Origin: Prevotellaceae bacterium
GTDB taxonomy: Bacteria; Bacteroidota; Bacteroidia; Bacteroidales; UBA932
Direction: 5' to 3'
Assembly (NCBI GenBank): GCA_031289385.1
Contig: JAITPP010000092.1
Location: forward strand, 1 to 6,582
DNA length: 6,582 bases
Shown here: positions 1-6,030 of the stretch, piece after piece
Layout of the letters: each line of letters begins with the position of its first letter
How positions within the stretch are numbered: the first letter of the stretch is position 1
Translations under genes and position numbers: made by a program
Notes under the pieces: generated by a model
The model's input: the letters and a program-made list of their open reading frames with translations, nothing else
Told to the model about the DNA's origin: nothing
The model's database searches: none

Positions 1-19
1 GTTGCTTAATGTCGTTCAT
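1..19 (-). CDS. Possible start of a divergent gene, cut by the left edge
   Basis: On the minus strand an ATG at 19-17 opens a frame reading M-N-D-I-K-Q before the window ends, with no stop. Six codons alone prove nothing. The call rests on context: a Bacteroidota-type promoter on the same strand (51-82) would start transcription roughly 25 nt upstream of this ATG, about the same leader length as inferred for mutS. No product can be named. It could equally be chance, with the promoter serving an ATG further left. Confidence 0.3.
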
Positions 20-50
20 AATTGTTACTGAATTATAATTAAAAGTGTTA

Positions 51-82
51 CAAAGATAAAAAGATTTTTTCAAATTAACAAT
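51..82 (-). promoter_or_regulatory. Putative minus-strand promoter (TAnnTTTG type)
   Basis: Read on the minus strand, 58-51 is TATCTTTG, a full match to the TAnnTTTG -7 box used by the primary sigma factor of Bacteroidota. Twenty bases upstream, at 82-79, lies ATTG, a three-of-four match to the TTTG -33 box. It points left, towards the ATG at 19. The region is AT-rich, so a chance match is possible. Confidence 0.4.
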
Positions 83-135
83 ATTATTTAAGACATCAGT
101 AAATAACGTAACGTATATATATAAAAAAATTAGAA

Positions 136-170
136 GTTGTAAAGTTTGTAAAGTTCGTCAAGTTTGTCAA
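136..170 (+). repeat. Short 9-nt tandem repeat, four units
   Basis: Four consecutive units, GTTGTAAA, GTTTGTAAA, GTTCGTCAA and GTTTGTCAA, run head to tail (the first is one base short), followed by a T run at 173-179. The units are imperfect, which suggests an old slippage repeat. No protein or RNA function is visible. Confidence 0.7.
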
Positions 171-258
171 GATTTTTTTAATGAACAATAGCCAAATGAA
201 TGTAGCAAAGCAAACCTTAACAAAATGAAGTTTAGAAAAACATAAGTATCGTTTACCA

Positions 259-342
259 AAAAGGGATATTCCTTTTAGTAAAAAAGAGTACTCCTTTTAC
301 AGAAAAGCAGTATTCCTTTTGATGAAAAGCAGTACTACTTTT
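259..342. repeat. Four tandem near-palindromes (~22-bp period)
   Basis: Four 17-18-nt elements lie at 259-276, 282-298, 303-320 and 325-342, separated by only 4-5 nt. They read AAAAGGGATATTCCTTTT, AAAAGAGTACTCCTTTT, AAAAGCAGTATTCCTTTT and AAAAGCAGTACTACTTTT. Each is a near-perfect dyad (AAAAG on the left, CTTTT on the right, AGTACT or a variant at the centre). Start-to-start distances are 23, 21 and 22 nt, about two helical turns. The array resembles a set of operators or iterons for a dimeric DNA-binding protein, or a run of small RNA hairpins. The sequence does not decide which, and it lies more than 400 nt from both the mutS start and the left-hand promoter start point is about 200 nt away. 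Confidence 0.75.
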
Positions 343-416
343 TGTAAATAGACAGAACATTTACAAATCAAGCGTTTATAGCGGTGTGTTTTTTAATAAA
401 ATAATTACTGAATATT

Positions 417-425
417 TTATCCACA
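417..425 (+). other. Isolated consensus DnaA-box match
   Basis: TTATCCACA matches the classic DnaA box exactly. The only near neighbour noticed is TTATCAACA at 596-604, with one mismatch. A single box in AT-rich DNA is weak evidence for DnaA binding and does not make an origin by itself. Confidence 0.25.
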
Positions 426-653
426 ATCAAAATCCAAAAAAATAAAGGAAAACAATATTACGGAAATTCAATGCTACTAAGGGCGTTTTTTAATTGAAAA
501 ATGAAAATTATTATTTTATTGAATTGATAAGATTGATTTTATATTTTAATCACAAGGAACTTTAAGTTTTCAGTCAGGAAAAGTCACAAATGTTCTTATC
601 AACAAAATCGTAATTTGTAATTGATTATTATCTGCGTGCTTATCTAAAAACAA

Positions 654-700
654 CAAATCAACAAAAAACAAATCAACAAAAAACAACAAAACAAATCAAC
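654..700 (+). repeat. Low-complexity A/C-rich tandem repeat
   Basis: The 15-mer CAAATCAACAAAAAA occurs twice exactly and back to back (654-668, 669-683). A partial spacer CAACAAAA and a third truncated copy, CAAATCAAC, at 692-700 follow. It ends just upstream of the mutS promoter. It is probably slippage-derived; no coding potential is seen. Confidence 0.65.
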
Positions 701-714
701 GATTAAACAAAATC

Positions 715-747
715 TTTCGGCTATATTAATTATTTTTTGTAACTTTG
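715..747 (+). promoter_or_regulatory. Probable mutS promoter
   Basis: TAACTTTG at 740-747 is a full match to the Bacteroidota -7 box TAnnTTTG. The -33 element is weaker: TTTC at 715-718, 21 nt upstream, matches three of four bases of TTTG. Transcription would begin near 753, giving a leader of about 25 nt before the TTG start at 779. No Shine-Dalgarno sequence lies in the leader, which is A-rich as is usual in this phylum. Confidence 0.55.
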
Positions 748-778
748 CCTGCTTATTTACAAATAAAATCAAAATAAT

Positions 779-3391
779 TTGACACACGAAACAAACATAG
801 TTGAAACCCCGCTAATGAAACAATATTTTGCGATGAAAGCAAAGCATCCCGATGCTATAATGCTTTTTCGCGTGGGCGATTTTTATGAAACTTTCGGCGA
901 AGATGCTATAAAAACCAGCGAAATTCTCGGAATCACTCTTACCCACCGTGCTAATGGCGCTGCGCAATTTGTTGAACTTGCGGGATTTCCGTATCATGCC
1001 GTAAACACTTATTTGCCCAAACTTGTTCGCGCCGGACAACGTGTTGCAATTTGCGAACAACTTGAAGACCCGAAAAAAGCAAAAAAAATCGTGAAACGCG
1101 GTATTATCGAAGTTGTTACGCCCGGAATTACTTTTTCGGAAAATGTACTCGAAAATCGCGAAAACAACTTTTTGGCTTGCGTGCATTTTAACAAAAAACT
1201 TGTTGGTGTTGCATTTTTGGATGTTTCTACTGGCGAATTTTTTGTGTCGGAAGGCTCGGTTGAATATGTAGATAAGCTAATTACAAATTTTGCGCCCAAA
1301 GAAGTGCTTTTTCAAAAAGGATATGAAAACGATTTTATAAACTATTTCGGCGACAAGCATTACACTTACAAATTGGACGAATGGGCTTTTGTTGAAGATG
1401 CCGCGTACAACAAACTGCTGCAACAATTAAAAACAAATACACTGAAAGGATTTGGCGTTGAAAGCATTAGCGAAGGAATTACCGCTGCCGGCGCAACACT
1501 TTTTTATCTCGATATGCGGCAACACGAAAAACTGAAACACATTTCGTCAATTTCGCGTATCGACGGCAACAATTACGTTTGGCTCGACAGATTCAGTATT
1601 CGCAATCTCGAACTGTTTCATTCGTTCAACGAAAACGCGAAAACGCTTGTTGATGTGATAGATAAAACCATTTCGCCAATGGGTGCAAGGCTTTTGCGGC
1701 GATGGATTTCGCTGCCGCTTAAAGATATTCGCGCAATAAATTCGCGGCTCGATACTGTTGAATTTTTTATTAAAAACAATGAAATCAGCGAAAAACTGAT
1801 AGAAAAAATATATGAAATTGGCGATATTGAAAGAATAATGTCGAGAGCATCGGCAGGTAAAATTGTGCCGCGCGAGGTGCTGCAACTTTCGTCAGCCTTG
1901 TCGGCGATAAAACCGATAAAAGAACTTTGCCAAGCAGCCAACGAGCCTAATATCAATAAAATAGGCGAACAACTTAATATTTGCGACAGTCTGAAAATAA
2001 AAATTACAAAAGAAATCTGCAAAGATGCTCCCAATCAACTTACAAAAGGCGGCGTAATTGCCGATGGCGTAAATGACGAACTCGACGACTTGAGAAATAT
2101 CGTTCGCAACGGAAAAAAATATCTGCTCGAAATTCAGGAACGAGAAATTGAACGCACAGGAATAAGTTCGCTGAAAATAGGATTTAACAACGTTTTCGGA
2201 TATTATATCGAAGTCAGAAATACACATAAAGATAAAGTTCCCGCCGAATGGGTGCGCAAGCAAACTCTCACAGAAGCAGAACGTTACATTACCGAAGAAC
2301 TTAAACAGTACGAAGAAAAAATTCTTGGCGGCGAAGAAAAAATGATTGTTATCGAACAACATATTTTTAATGAATTGATAGCAAATATTCTTGAATTTGT
2401 AGTTCCCGTTCAACTTAATGCCGCACTTATAGCCAAACTCGATTGTCTGCTTTCGTTTTCGACACTTGCAACAAAATCAGACTATTGCAAGCCCGAAATA
2501 AACGACAGCGACGAAATCGACATAAAACAAGGACGCCACGCCGTAATTGAAACAATGCTGCAAGCCGGAACTTACGTTGCCAACGACGTTTTTCTCGACA
2601 GCAAAGAACAACAAATTATTATAATTACAGGACCGAATATGTCGGGAAAATCGGCAATATTGCGGCAAACGGCACTTATCGTTTTGCTTGCACAAATAGG
2701 CTGTTACGTTCCCGCAAAAGCGGCAAAAATAGGCGTTGTCGATAAAATTTTTACACGTGTAGGCGCATCCGACAATATTTCGCAAGGTGAATCAACGTTT
2801 ATGGTTGAAATGCTTGAATCGGCAAGTATTCTCAACAATCTTTCGCAACGCTCGCTTGTGCTGCTCGACGAAGTTGGGCGCGGAACAAGCACCTACGACG
2901 GAATTTCAATAGCGTGGGCAATGGCAGAATATATTCACGAACATCCTACGGCAAAAGCAAAAACCCTGTTCGCAACACATTATCACGAACTTAACGAAAT
3001 GGAAAATTCGTTTGCGCGAATAAAAAATTACAATATTGCTGTGAAAGAAGTGAATAATAAAGTTATTTTTCTGCGCAAATTCGAGAAAGGAGGCACAGAA
3101 CACAGTTTTGGTATTCACGTTGCGGCAATGTCGGGAATGCCGAAAAGCGTTGTTGCCCGCGCCGAAGAAATACTGAAAGAACTTGAAAAAACCAACAAAA
3201 ACAATCCACTCGAAAAGCAGATAGGCGAAATAGCCGAAACACGCAGCGGTTATCAACTAAGTTTTTTTCAACTCGACGACCCCGTGCTAAAACAAATTCG
3301 CGACGAACTCAAAAATCTTGAAATAGACAACCTTACACCTATACAAGCCCTAAATAAACTCAGCGAAATTAAAAAGATTTCGGGGATTTAG
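779..3391 (+). CDS. mutS: DNA mismatch repair protein MutS
   Basis: MutS binds base mismatches and small loops behind the replication fork and, using ATP, recruits MutL. The 870-residue protein has the full MutS1 layout. An N-terminal mismatch-binding domain carries the F-x-E wedge in GDFYETF (F35, E37). Connector, lever and clamp regions follow (clamp around 490-540). The ATPase has Walker A GPNMSGKS (618-625), SQGESTF (668-674), Walker B LVLLDE (693-698), a D-loop GRGTST and the H-loop ATHYHE with H734. Near the C-terminus QLSFF (826-830) fits a beta-clamp binding motif, followed by a short helical tail. Length is normal for the family in Bacteroidota. The start is TTG: an in-frame stop at 764-766 excludes upstream starts, and the only nearby ATG (codon 13, 815) would cut into the conserved ETPLMKQY region. 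The gene is visibly richer in G and C than the surrounding DNA. It is apparently monocistronic, with its own promoter. Confidence 0.98.
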   Translation: MTHETNIVETPLMKQYFAMKAKHPDAIMLFRVGDFYETFGEDAIKTSEILGITLTHRANGAAQFVELAGFPYHAVNTYLPKLVRAGQRVAICEQLEDPKKAKKIVKRGIIEVVTPGITFSENVLENRENNFLACVHFNKKLVGVAFLDVSTGEFFVSEGSVEYVDKLITNFAPKEVLFQKGYENDFINYFGDKHYTYKLDEWAFVEDAAYNKLLQQLKTNTLKGFGVESISEGITAAGATLFYLDMRQHEKLKHISSISRIDGNNYVWLDRFSIRNLELFHSFNENAKTLVDVIDKTISPMGARLLRRWISLPLKDIRAINSRLDTVEFFIKNNEISEKLIEKIYEIGDIERIMSRASAGKIVPREVLQLSSALSAIKPIKELCQAANEPNINKIGEQLNICDSLKIKITKEICKDAPNQLTKGGVIADGVNDELDDLRNIVRNGKKYLLEIQEREIERTGISSLKIGFNNVFGYYIEVRNTHKDKVPAEWVRKQTLTEAERYITEELKQYEEKILGGEEKMIVIEQHIFNELIANILEFVVPVQLNAALIAKLDCLLSFSTLATKSDYCKPEINDSDEIDIKQGRHAVIETMLQAGTYVANDVFLDSKEQQIIIITGPNMSGKSAILRQTALIVLLAQIGCYVPAKAAKIGVVDKIFTRVGASDNISQGESTFMVEMLESASILNNLSQRSLVLLDEVGRGTSTYDGISIAWAMAEYIHEHPTAKAKTLFATHYHELNEMENSFARIKNYNIAVKEVNNKVIFLRKFEKGGTEHSFGIHVAAMSGMPKSVVARAEEILKELEKTNKNNPLEKQIGEIAETRSGYQLSFFQLDDPVLKQIRDELKNLEIDNLTPIQALNKLSEIKKISGI

Positions 3392-3396
3392 GGGAT

Positions 3397-3459
3397 AGTT
3401 GTAAGTCATAAGTCGTAAGTCGTAAGTTGTAAGTCGTAAGTCGTAAGTCGTAAGTTGTA
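3397..3459 (+). repeat. Heptanucleotide satellite AGTYGTA, nine units
   Basis: Nine head-to-tail 7-mers begin six bases after the mutS stop. In order they are AGTTGTA, AGTCATA, AGTCGTA twice, AGTTGTA, AGTCGTA three times and AGTTGTA; a degenerate AGTTGGT follows at 3460-3466. All differences fall at positions 4 and 5 of the unit. The pattern is typical of a slippage-prone minisatellite, so copy number probably varies between strains. It lies outside coding sequence, so changes would not alter MutS itself. Confidence 0.9.
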
Positions 3460-3633
3460 AGTTGGTTGTTGATTTGAAAAAACCCCAAAAAATATCAAAT
3501 ATAAATTTTATCAACATTTTAACAGTTTTGGAAATAAAAGAGATTCGGAAAATAATATATGAAATGTTTTGCCGATTATCTATTTTCCTATCAATATCAA
3601 CAAAAAATCTACTCTAATCAAATTTATTTATAA

Positions 3634-3643
3634 GTTTATAAAC
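3634..3643. promoter_or_regulatory. 10-bp palindrome upstream of trxA promoter
   Basis: GTTTATAAAC is a perfect 10-bp palindrome lying 8 bp upstream of the -33 box of the proximal trxA promoter and 4 bp upstream of the second -7-like box at 3648. Its position would suit an operator, but the sequence is AT-rich and could be chance. Confidence 0.2.
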
Positions 3644-3651
3644 AGTATAAA

Positions 3652-3683
3652 TTTGCACAATAAAATTAAAAAATATACCTTTG
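3652..3683 (+). promoter_or_regulatory. trxA promoter (TTTG-N20-TACCTTTG)
   Basis: TTTG at 3652-3655 and TACCTTTG at 3676-3683 are separated by exactly 20 bp, a full match to both boxes of the Bacteroidota primary promoter. A second -7-type box, TAAATTTG at 3648-3655, shares its last four bases with this -33 box, so a weaker start about 28 bp upstream is possible. The expected start near 3690 leaves an A-rich leader of about 35 nt with no Shine-Dalgarno sequence. Confidence 0.75.
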
Positions 3684-3723
3684 AAAAACGAAATTTAATA
3701 AATAATAAAAAAACACAAAAATT

Positions 3724-4038
3724 ATGGCATTAGCGATAAATGAATCAAATTTTAATGAAATTGTAAAATCCGACAAATTAATTGTTGTTGATTTTTGGGC
3801 AGAATGGTGCGGTCCGTGCAGAGCCATCTCGCCGATAATTGAAGAACTTGCCAAAGAATATGAAGGCAAAGCAGTTATAGGCAAAGTGGATGTGGATTCA
3901 AACACTGCAATCGCCGAAAAATACGGTATTCGCAATATCCCGACTATAATTTTTATTAAAAACGGCGAAATTGTAGATAAAACCGTTGGCGCAATTCCAA
4001 AAACAGCGCTTGTTTCAAAAATTGAAGCATTGCTGTAA
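3724..4038 (+). CDS. trxA: Thioredoxin
   Basis: A small cytoplasmic dithiol-disulfide oxidoreductase that reduces disulfides in target proteins and is itself reduced by thioredoxin reductase. The 104-residue protein is a single thioredoxin fold without signal peptide or extra domain. It has the classical active site WCGPC (W28, C29, C32), the buried aspartate D23 in VVDFWAEW, and the cis-proline P73 in IPT opposite the active site. The segments DVDSN and the C-terminal helix also fit the family. The standard active site and the lack of export signal or lipobox argue for a housekeeping thioredoxin rather than a periplasmic TlpA or ResA-like protein. The ATG at 3724 gives the normal N-terminus. 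The gene stands alone between a strong promoter and a hairpin terminator. Confidence 0.96.
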   Translation: MALAINESNFNEIVKSDKLIVVDFWAEWCGPCRAISPIIEELAKEYEGKAVIGKVDVDSNTAIAEKYGIRNIPTIIFIKNGEIVDKTVGAIPKTALVSKIEALL

Positions 4039-4054
4039 ATAAAAAATTATCAGT

Positions 4055-4098
4055 AAACAACGAAGAACGAAAATAAATTTTTCTCTTCGTTGTTTTTT
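4055..4098 (+). terminator. Hairpin terminator after trxA
   Basis: AAACAACGAAGA at 4055-4066 pairs perfectly with TCTTCGTTGTTT at 4084-4095. Inside it, GAAAA (4069-4073) pairs with TTTTC (4079-4083) around a 5-nt loop, leaving only a 2-nt bulge. A run of six T residues (4093-4098) overlaps the 3' arm. This is a convincing intrinsic terminator, starting 16 nt after the trxA stop and separating trxA from yraN. Confidence 0.85.
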
Positions 4099-4120
4099 AT
4101 ATAATTTCTCGAAAATTTGA

Positions 4121-4483
4121 ATGGGAATAACACAAAACATAGGCGAAAAAGGCGAAAAAATAGCACAAAATTATTTGTTGCAAAACGGATTTCAAATTCT
4201 GCACACAAACTGGCGATTTGGATATAAAGAATTGGATATAATAGCAACAAAAAATGCGTGTTTGCACATTGTTGAAGTAAAAACACGAACTTCGCAATTT
4301 TGGGAAAACCCAAAAGATGCAGTCGTGCGCCGAAAACAAAAAAATATGATTGCCGCCGCCGATGCCTATATATCTAAATATGATATAAATATGCAAACAC
4401 AATTTGATGTGATTTCAATAATTTTAGACGCCGAAAAATATGATATAGAATATATTTCCGAAGCATTTTCTTCAACCCTGTAA
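4121..4483 (+). CDS. yraN: YraN/UPF0102 family nuclease-fold protein
   Basis: A member of the YraN (UPF0102) family, small proteins with a fold like Holliday-junction resolvases and restriction endonucleases; the cellular role is not settled. The 120 residues match the family throughout: G-E-x2-A near the N-terminus (G11, E12, A15), N30-W-R32, then the acidic nuclease core E37-L-D39-I-I and E52-V-K54-T-R56, followed by P-x2-AV-x3-KQ and the late FDVI segment. E37, D39, E52 and K54 are the expected metal-binding and catalytic positions, all intact. The ATG at 4121 places G-E-K-G-E at the usual distance. No clear promoter was found between the trxA terminator and the start. The next gene begins 23 bp after the stop, so it may be co-transcribed with the array downstream. 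Confidence 0.92.
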   Translation: MGITQNIGEKGEKIAQNYLLQNGFQILHTNWRFGYKELDIIATKNACLHIVEVKTRTSQFWENPKDAVVRRKQKNMIAAADAYISKYDINMQTQFDVISIILDAEKYDIEYISEAFSSTL

Positions 4484-4506
4484 AAACAAATAAAAAAAAT
4501 AACACT

Positions 4507-5049
4507 ATGGACAGAAAAAAACAAGTAGAAATTTGCAAATCGTGCAAAAACAAAAAAATCTCGTGGCAACAAGGAATAATTTGTTCCTTAACGGATGCTG
4601 TTCCCGAATTTGAGGACAGTTGCCCTGAATATCTTATAGACAACGAAATAATTGAACAGAAAATCCAAAAAAAATTAGAAAAAAAAGAATCGGAAAAAGG
4701 CGAACAGAAATTAAGAAGCCTATTTGTGTTTATAATAGTGTTTCAAGTACTTGTTTCAATATTTGCATTTATGATTCGTTATCCGTCAGCAAGATTAAAT
4801 ATTATAGGAATTGCATTGCAAATGGTTTTGTTTCATTATGTTCTTATTGGTAAAGAATGGGCAAAAATGCTTCTGATTATATTACTTATTATTGCAGATT
4901 TATTTGGAATAATTTGGATGATAGGAGCATTACGATGGACTCTTTTCGCATCTTTCTTGGTTATTCCGATAGTACTTTACAGTTATGGAATATATCTATT
5001 AACCGCTGACAAAGATTGTATAAAATACTTCAAACATAAAAACAAATAA
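4507..5049 (+). CDS. Cys4-headed four-helix membrane protein, paralog 1
   Basis: Function unknown. The 180-residue protein starts with a 42-residue head carrying C10, C13, C26 and C39 (C-x2-C-x12-C-x12-C), a spacing suited to one zinc ion; the W/Q-Q-G-I-I-C-S-L-T and C-P-E-Y segments resemble heads seen on various Bacteroidota membrane proteins. A lysine/glutamate linker (about 43-70, possibly coiled) ends in GEQKL. Four hydrophobic segments follow at about 71-90, 97-114, 121-142 and 145-165, with the conserved G-K-E-W-A-K (115-120) between the second and third. The tail is YSYGIYLL-x2-DKDCIKYF and lysine-rich. Charges predict head, GKEWAK loop and tail in the cytoplasm. No signal peptide. 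It follows yraN by 23 bp and the next paralog by 2 bp, so the array is probably one transcript. Confidence 0.85.
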   Translation: MDRKKQVEICKSCKNKKISWQQGIICSLTDAVPEFEDSCPEYLIDNEIIEQKIQKKLEKKESEKGEQKLRSLFVFIIVFQVLVSIFAFMIRYPSARLNIIGIALQMVLFHYVLIGKEWAKMLLIILLIIADLFGIIWMIGALRWTLFASFLVIPIVLYSYGIYLLTADKDCIKYFKHKNK

Positions 5050-5051
5050 CT

Positions 5052-6026
5052 ATGGACAGAAAAAAACAAATAGAAATTTGCAAATCGTGCAAAAATAAAA
5101 AATTCTCGTTGCAACAAGGAATAATTTGTTCCTTAACCGATGCCGTTCCCGAATTTGAGGAAAGTTGCCCTGAATATCAAGAAGATATTATTGTAAAAGA
5201 GGTAAAAGAAGAAAAGCCTAAAAAACAGTTGGGAACGCAAGAACAAAACGGCAAAAGGAAAATAACAACTCTATTTGTTATTTTATTATTACTTTCAATA
5301 CCAACTTTGATACTTTCGTTCAACAATTTTAGACTGATAGGAACATATTTGATAGGATTAATATTACAATTACTCTTGTTTCAAGTTGTTCTTCTCGGCA
5401 AAAATTGGGCTAAGATAATAATGACAATATTACTTGTTTTTGGATTTTCATTTTCATTATCTTCAATGGCACAAATCCACTCATCTGAAGAACTCATATT
5501 TCTTATTCCTATGGCAATTTACAGTTATGGAATTTGTCTATTTAGTGTTGATAAAGATTGCATCAAATTTTTCAATTTCTTTAAAGAAAAACAAGAACAG
5601 ATAGGCGAACACGAGCAAAAAGGAGAACGAAAATTAGTAAATTTATTTTTGTTTTTGATAGCATTTGAGATATTTCTTTCATGGCTTTTAGAGATACATA
5701 TTAAACCTATTAATCAATCAATAATTGTAAAATTAATGCGCATACTAATACTATTATTTGTATTTTATTATGTTATGCAGGGCAAAAAATGGGCTAAGAT
5801 AATTACAACAATATTATTTATTGCAGGAAGTATATTTATGATAATATTCTTTATTAAAGATACAGGATATTTTTTAACAATATTAAAAATGGGAATGTTC
5901 AATATGCAGATAATATTATCGATTGCACTTATATTTTTCATTCCGATAGTATTTTACAGTTATGGAATATATCTATTAAATGCTGATAAAAATTGTATAA
6001 AATACTTCAAACAGAAAAACAAATAA
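5052..6026 (+). CDS. Cys4-headed membrane protein with duplicated module, paralog 2
   Basis: Function unknown. The 324-residue protein has the same head as its neighbours (C10, C13, C26, C39) but two membrane modules. Module 1 (about 64-177) has NGKRKI, four hydrophobic segments, GKNWAK (116-121) and the tail YSYGICLF-x2-DKDCIKFF. Module 2 (about 185-324) has KGERKL (190-195), a further set of hydrophobic segments, GKKWAK (244-249) and YSYGIYLL-x2-DKNCIKYF. The joining linker, IGEHEQKGERKL, closely matches IGKQERKGEQKL of paralog 3 (57-68), but the cysteine head is absent at that point. The simplest reading is fusion of two tandem copies with loss of the second head. It starts 2 bp after paralog 1 and ends 4 bp before paralog 3. 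A designed eight-helix protein from an older duplication is the alternative. Confidence 0.85.
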   Translation: MDRKKQIEICKSCKNKKFSLQQGIICSLTDAVPEFEESCPEYQEDIIVKEVKEEKPKKQLGTQEQNGKRKITTLFVILLLLSIPTLILSFNNFRLIGTYLIGLILQLLLFQVVLLGKNWAKIIMTILLVFGFSFSLSSMAQIHSSEELIFLIPMAIYSYGICLFSVDKDCIKFFNFFKEKQEQIGEHEQKGERKLVNLFLFLIAFEIFLSWLLEIHIKPINQSIIVKLMRILILLFVFYYVMQGKKWAKIITTILFIAGSIFMIIFFIKDTGYFLTILKMGMFNMQIILSIALIFFIPIVFYSYGIYLLNADKNCIKYFKQKNK

Positions 6027-6030
6027 AACT

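Larger units (their letters stand above)
20..778. other. Long AT-rich noncoding region upstream of mutS
   Basis: About 760 bases with no convincing open reading frame on either strand; the few ATG-started frames are very short, for example about 15 codons from 181. It holds a minus-strand promoter near the left end, a 9-nt tandem repeat, a four-copy palindromic tandem repeat, one DnaA-box match, an A/C-rich repeat and the mutS promoter. No tRNA, riboswitch or strong terminator hairpin was recognised. The stretch at about 430-640 shows nothing beyond A/T richness. Confidence 0.7.
3392..3723. other. mutS-trxA intergenic region
   Basis: This gap of about 330 bases opens with the heptanucleotide satellite and continues as very AT-rich DNA to the trxA promoters. 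No clear hairpin followed by a T run terminates mutS. The best inverted repeat, GTTGAT at 3468-3473 with ATCAAC at 3510-3515, is short and has a long loop. No open reading frame is credible here. Confidence 0.6.

Noticed and set aside
181..228. Possible 15-codon peptide on the plus strand
   Set aside because: Too short, with no promoter or start context, inside AT-rich repeat-bearing noncoding DNA.
259..342. CRISPR-like array
   Set aside because: The repeated units are 17-18 nt with 4-5-nt spacers, far from repeat and spacer sizes of CRISPR arrays, and no cas gene is present.
812..3256. Several open frames of about 60-170 codons on the minus strand across mutS
   Set aside because: They lie wholly inside mutS, encode Phe/Cys-rich low-complexity translations typical of the reverse of AT-rich coding DNA, have no promoters and show no recognisable domain.
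3468..3515. Hairpin as mutS terminator
   Set aside because: Only six base pairs around a 36-nt loop, without a following T run; too weak to call.
3666..3935. Minus-strand frame of 89 codons overlapping trxA and its promoter
   Set aside because: It overlaps the conserved thioredoxin active-site region, has no family resemblance and would run through the trxA promoter.
4098..4118. Promoter for yraN
   Set aside because: No sequence here matches TAnnTTTG with a properly spaced -33 box; the AAAATTTG at the start codon is too close to serve.
4050..4643. Minus-strand frames across the terminator, yraN and paralog 1
   Set aside because: They are antisense shadows of real genes and have no motifs; the plus-strand proteins are clearly conserved families or paralogs.
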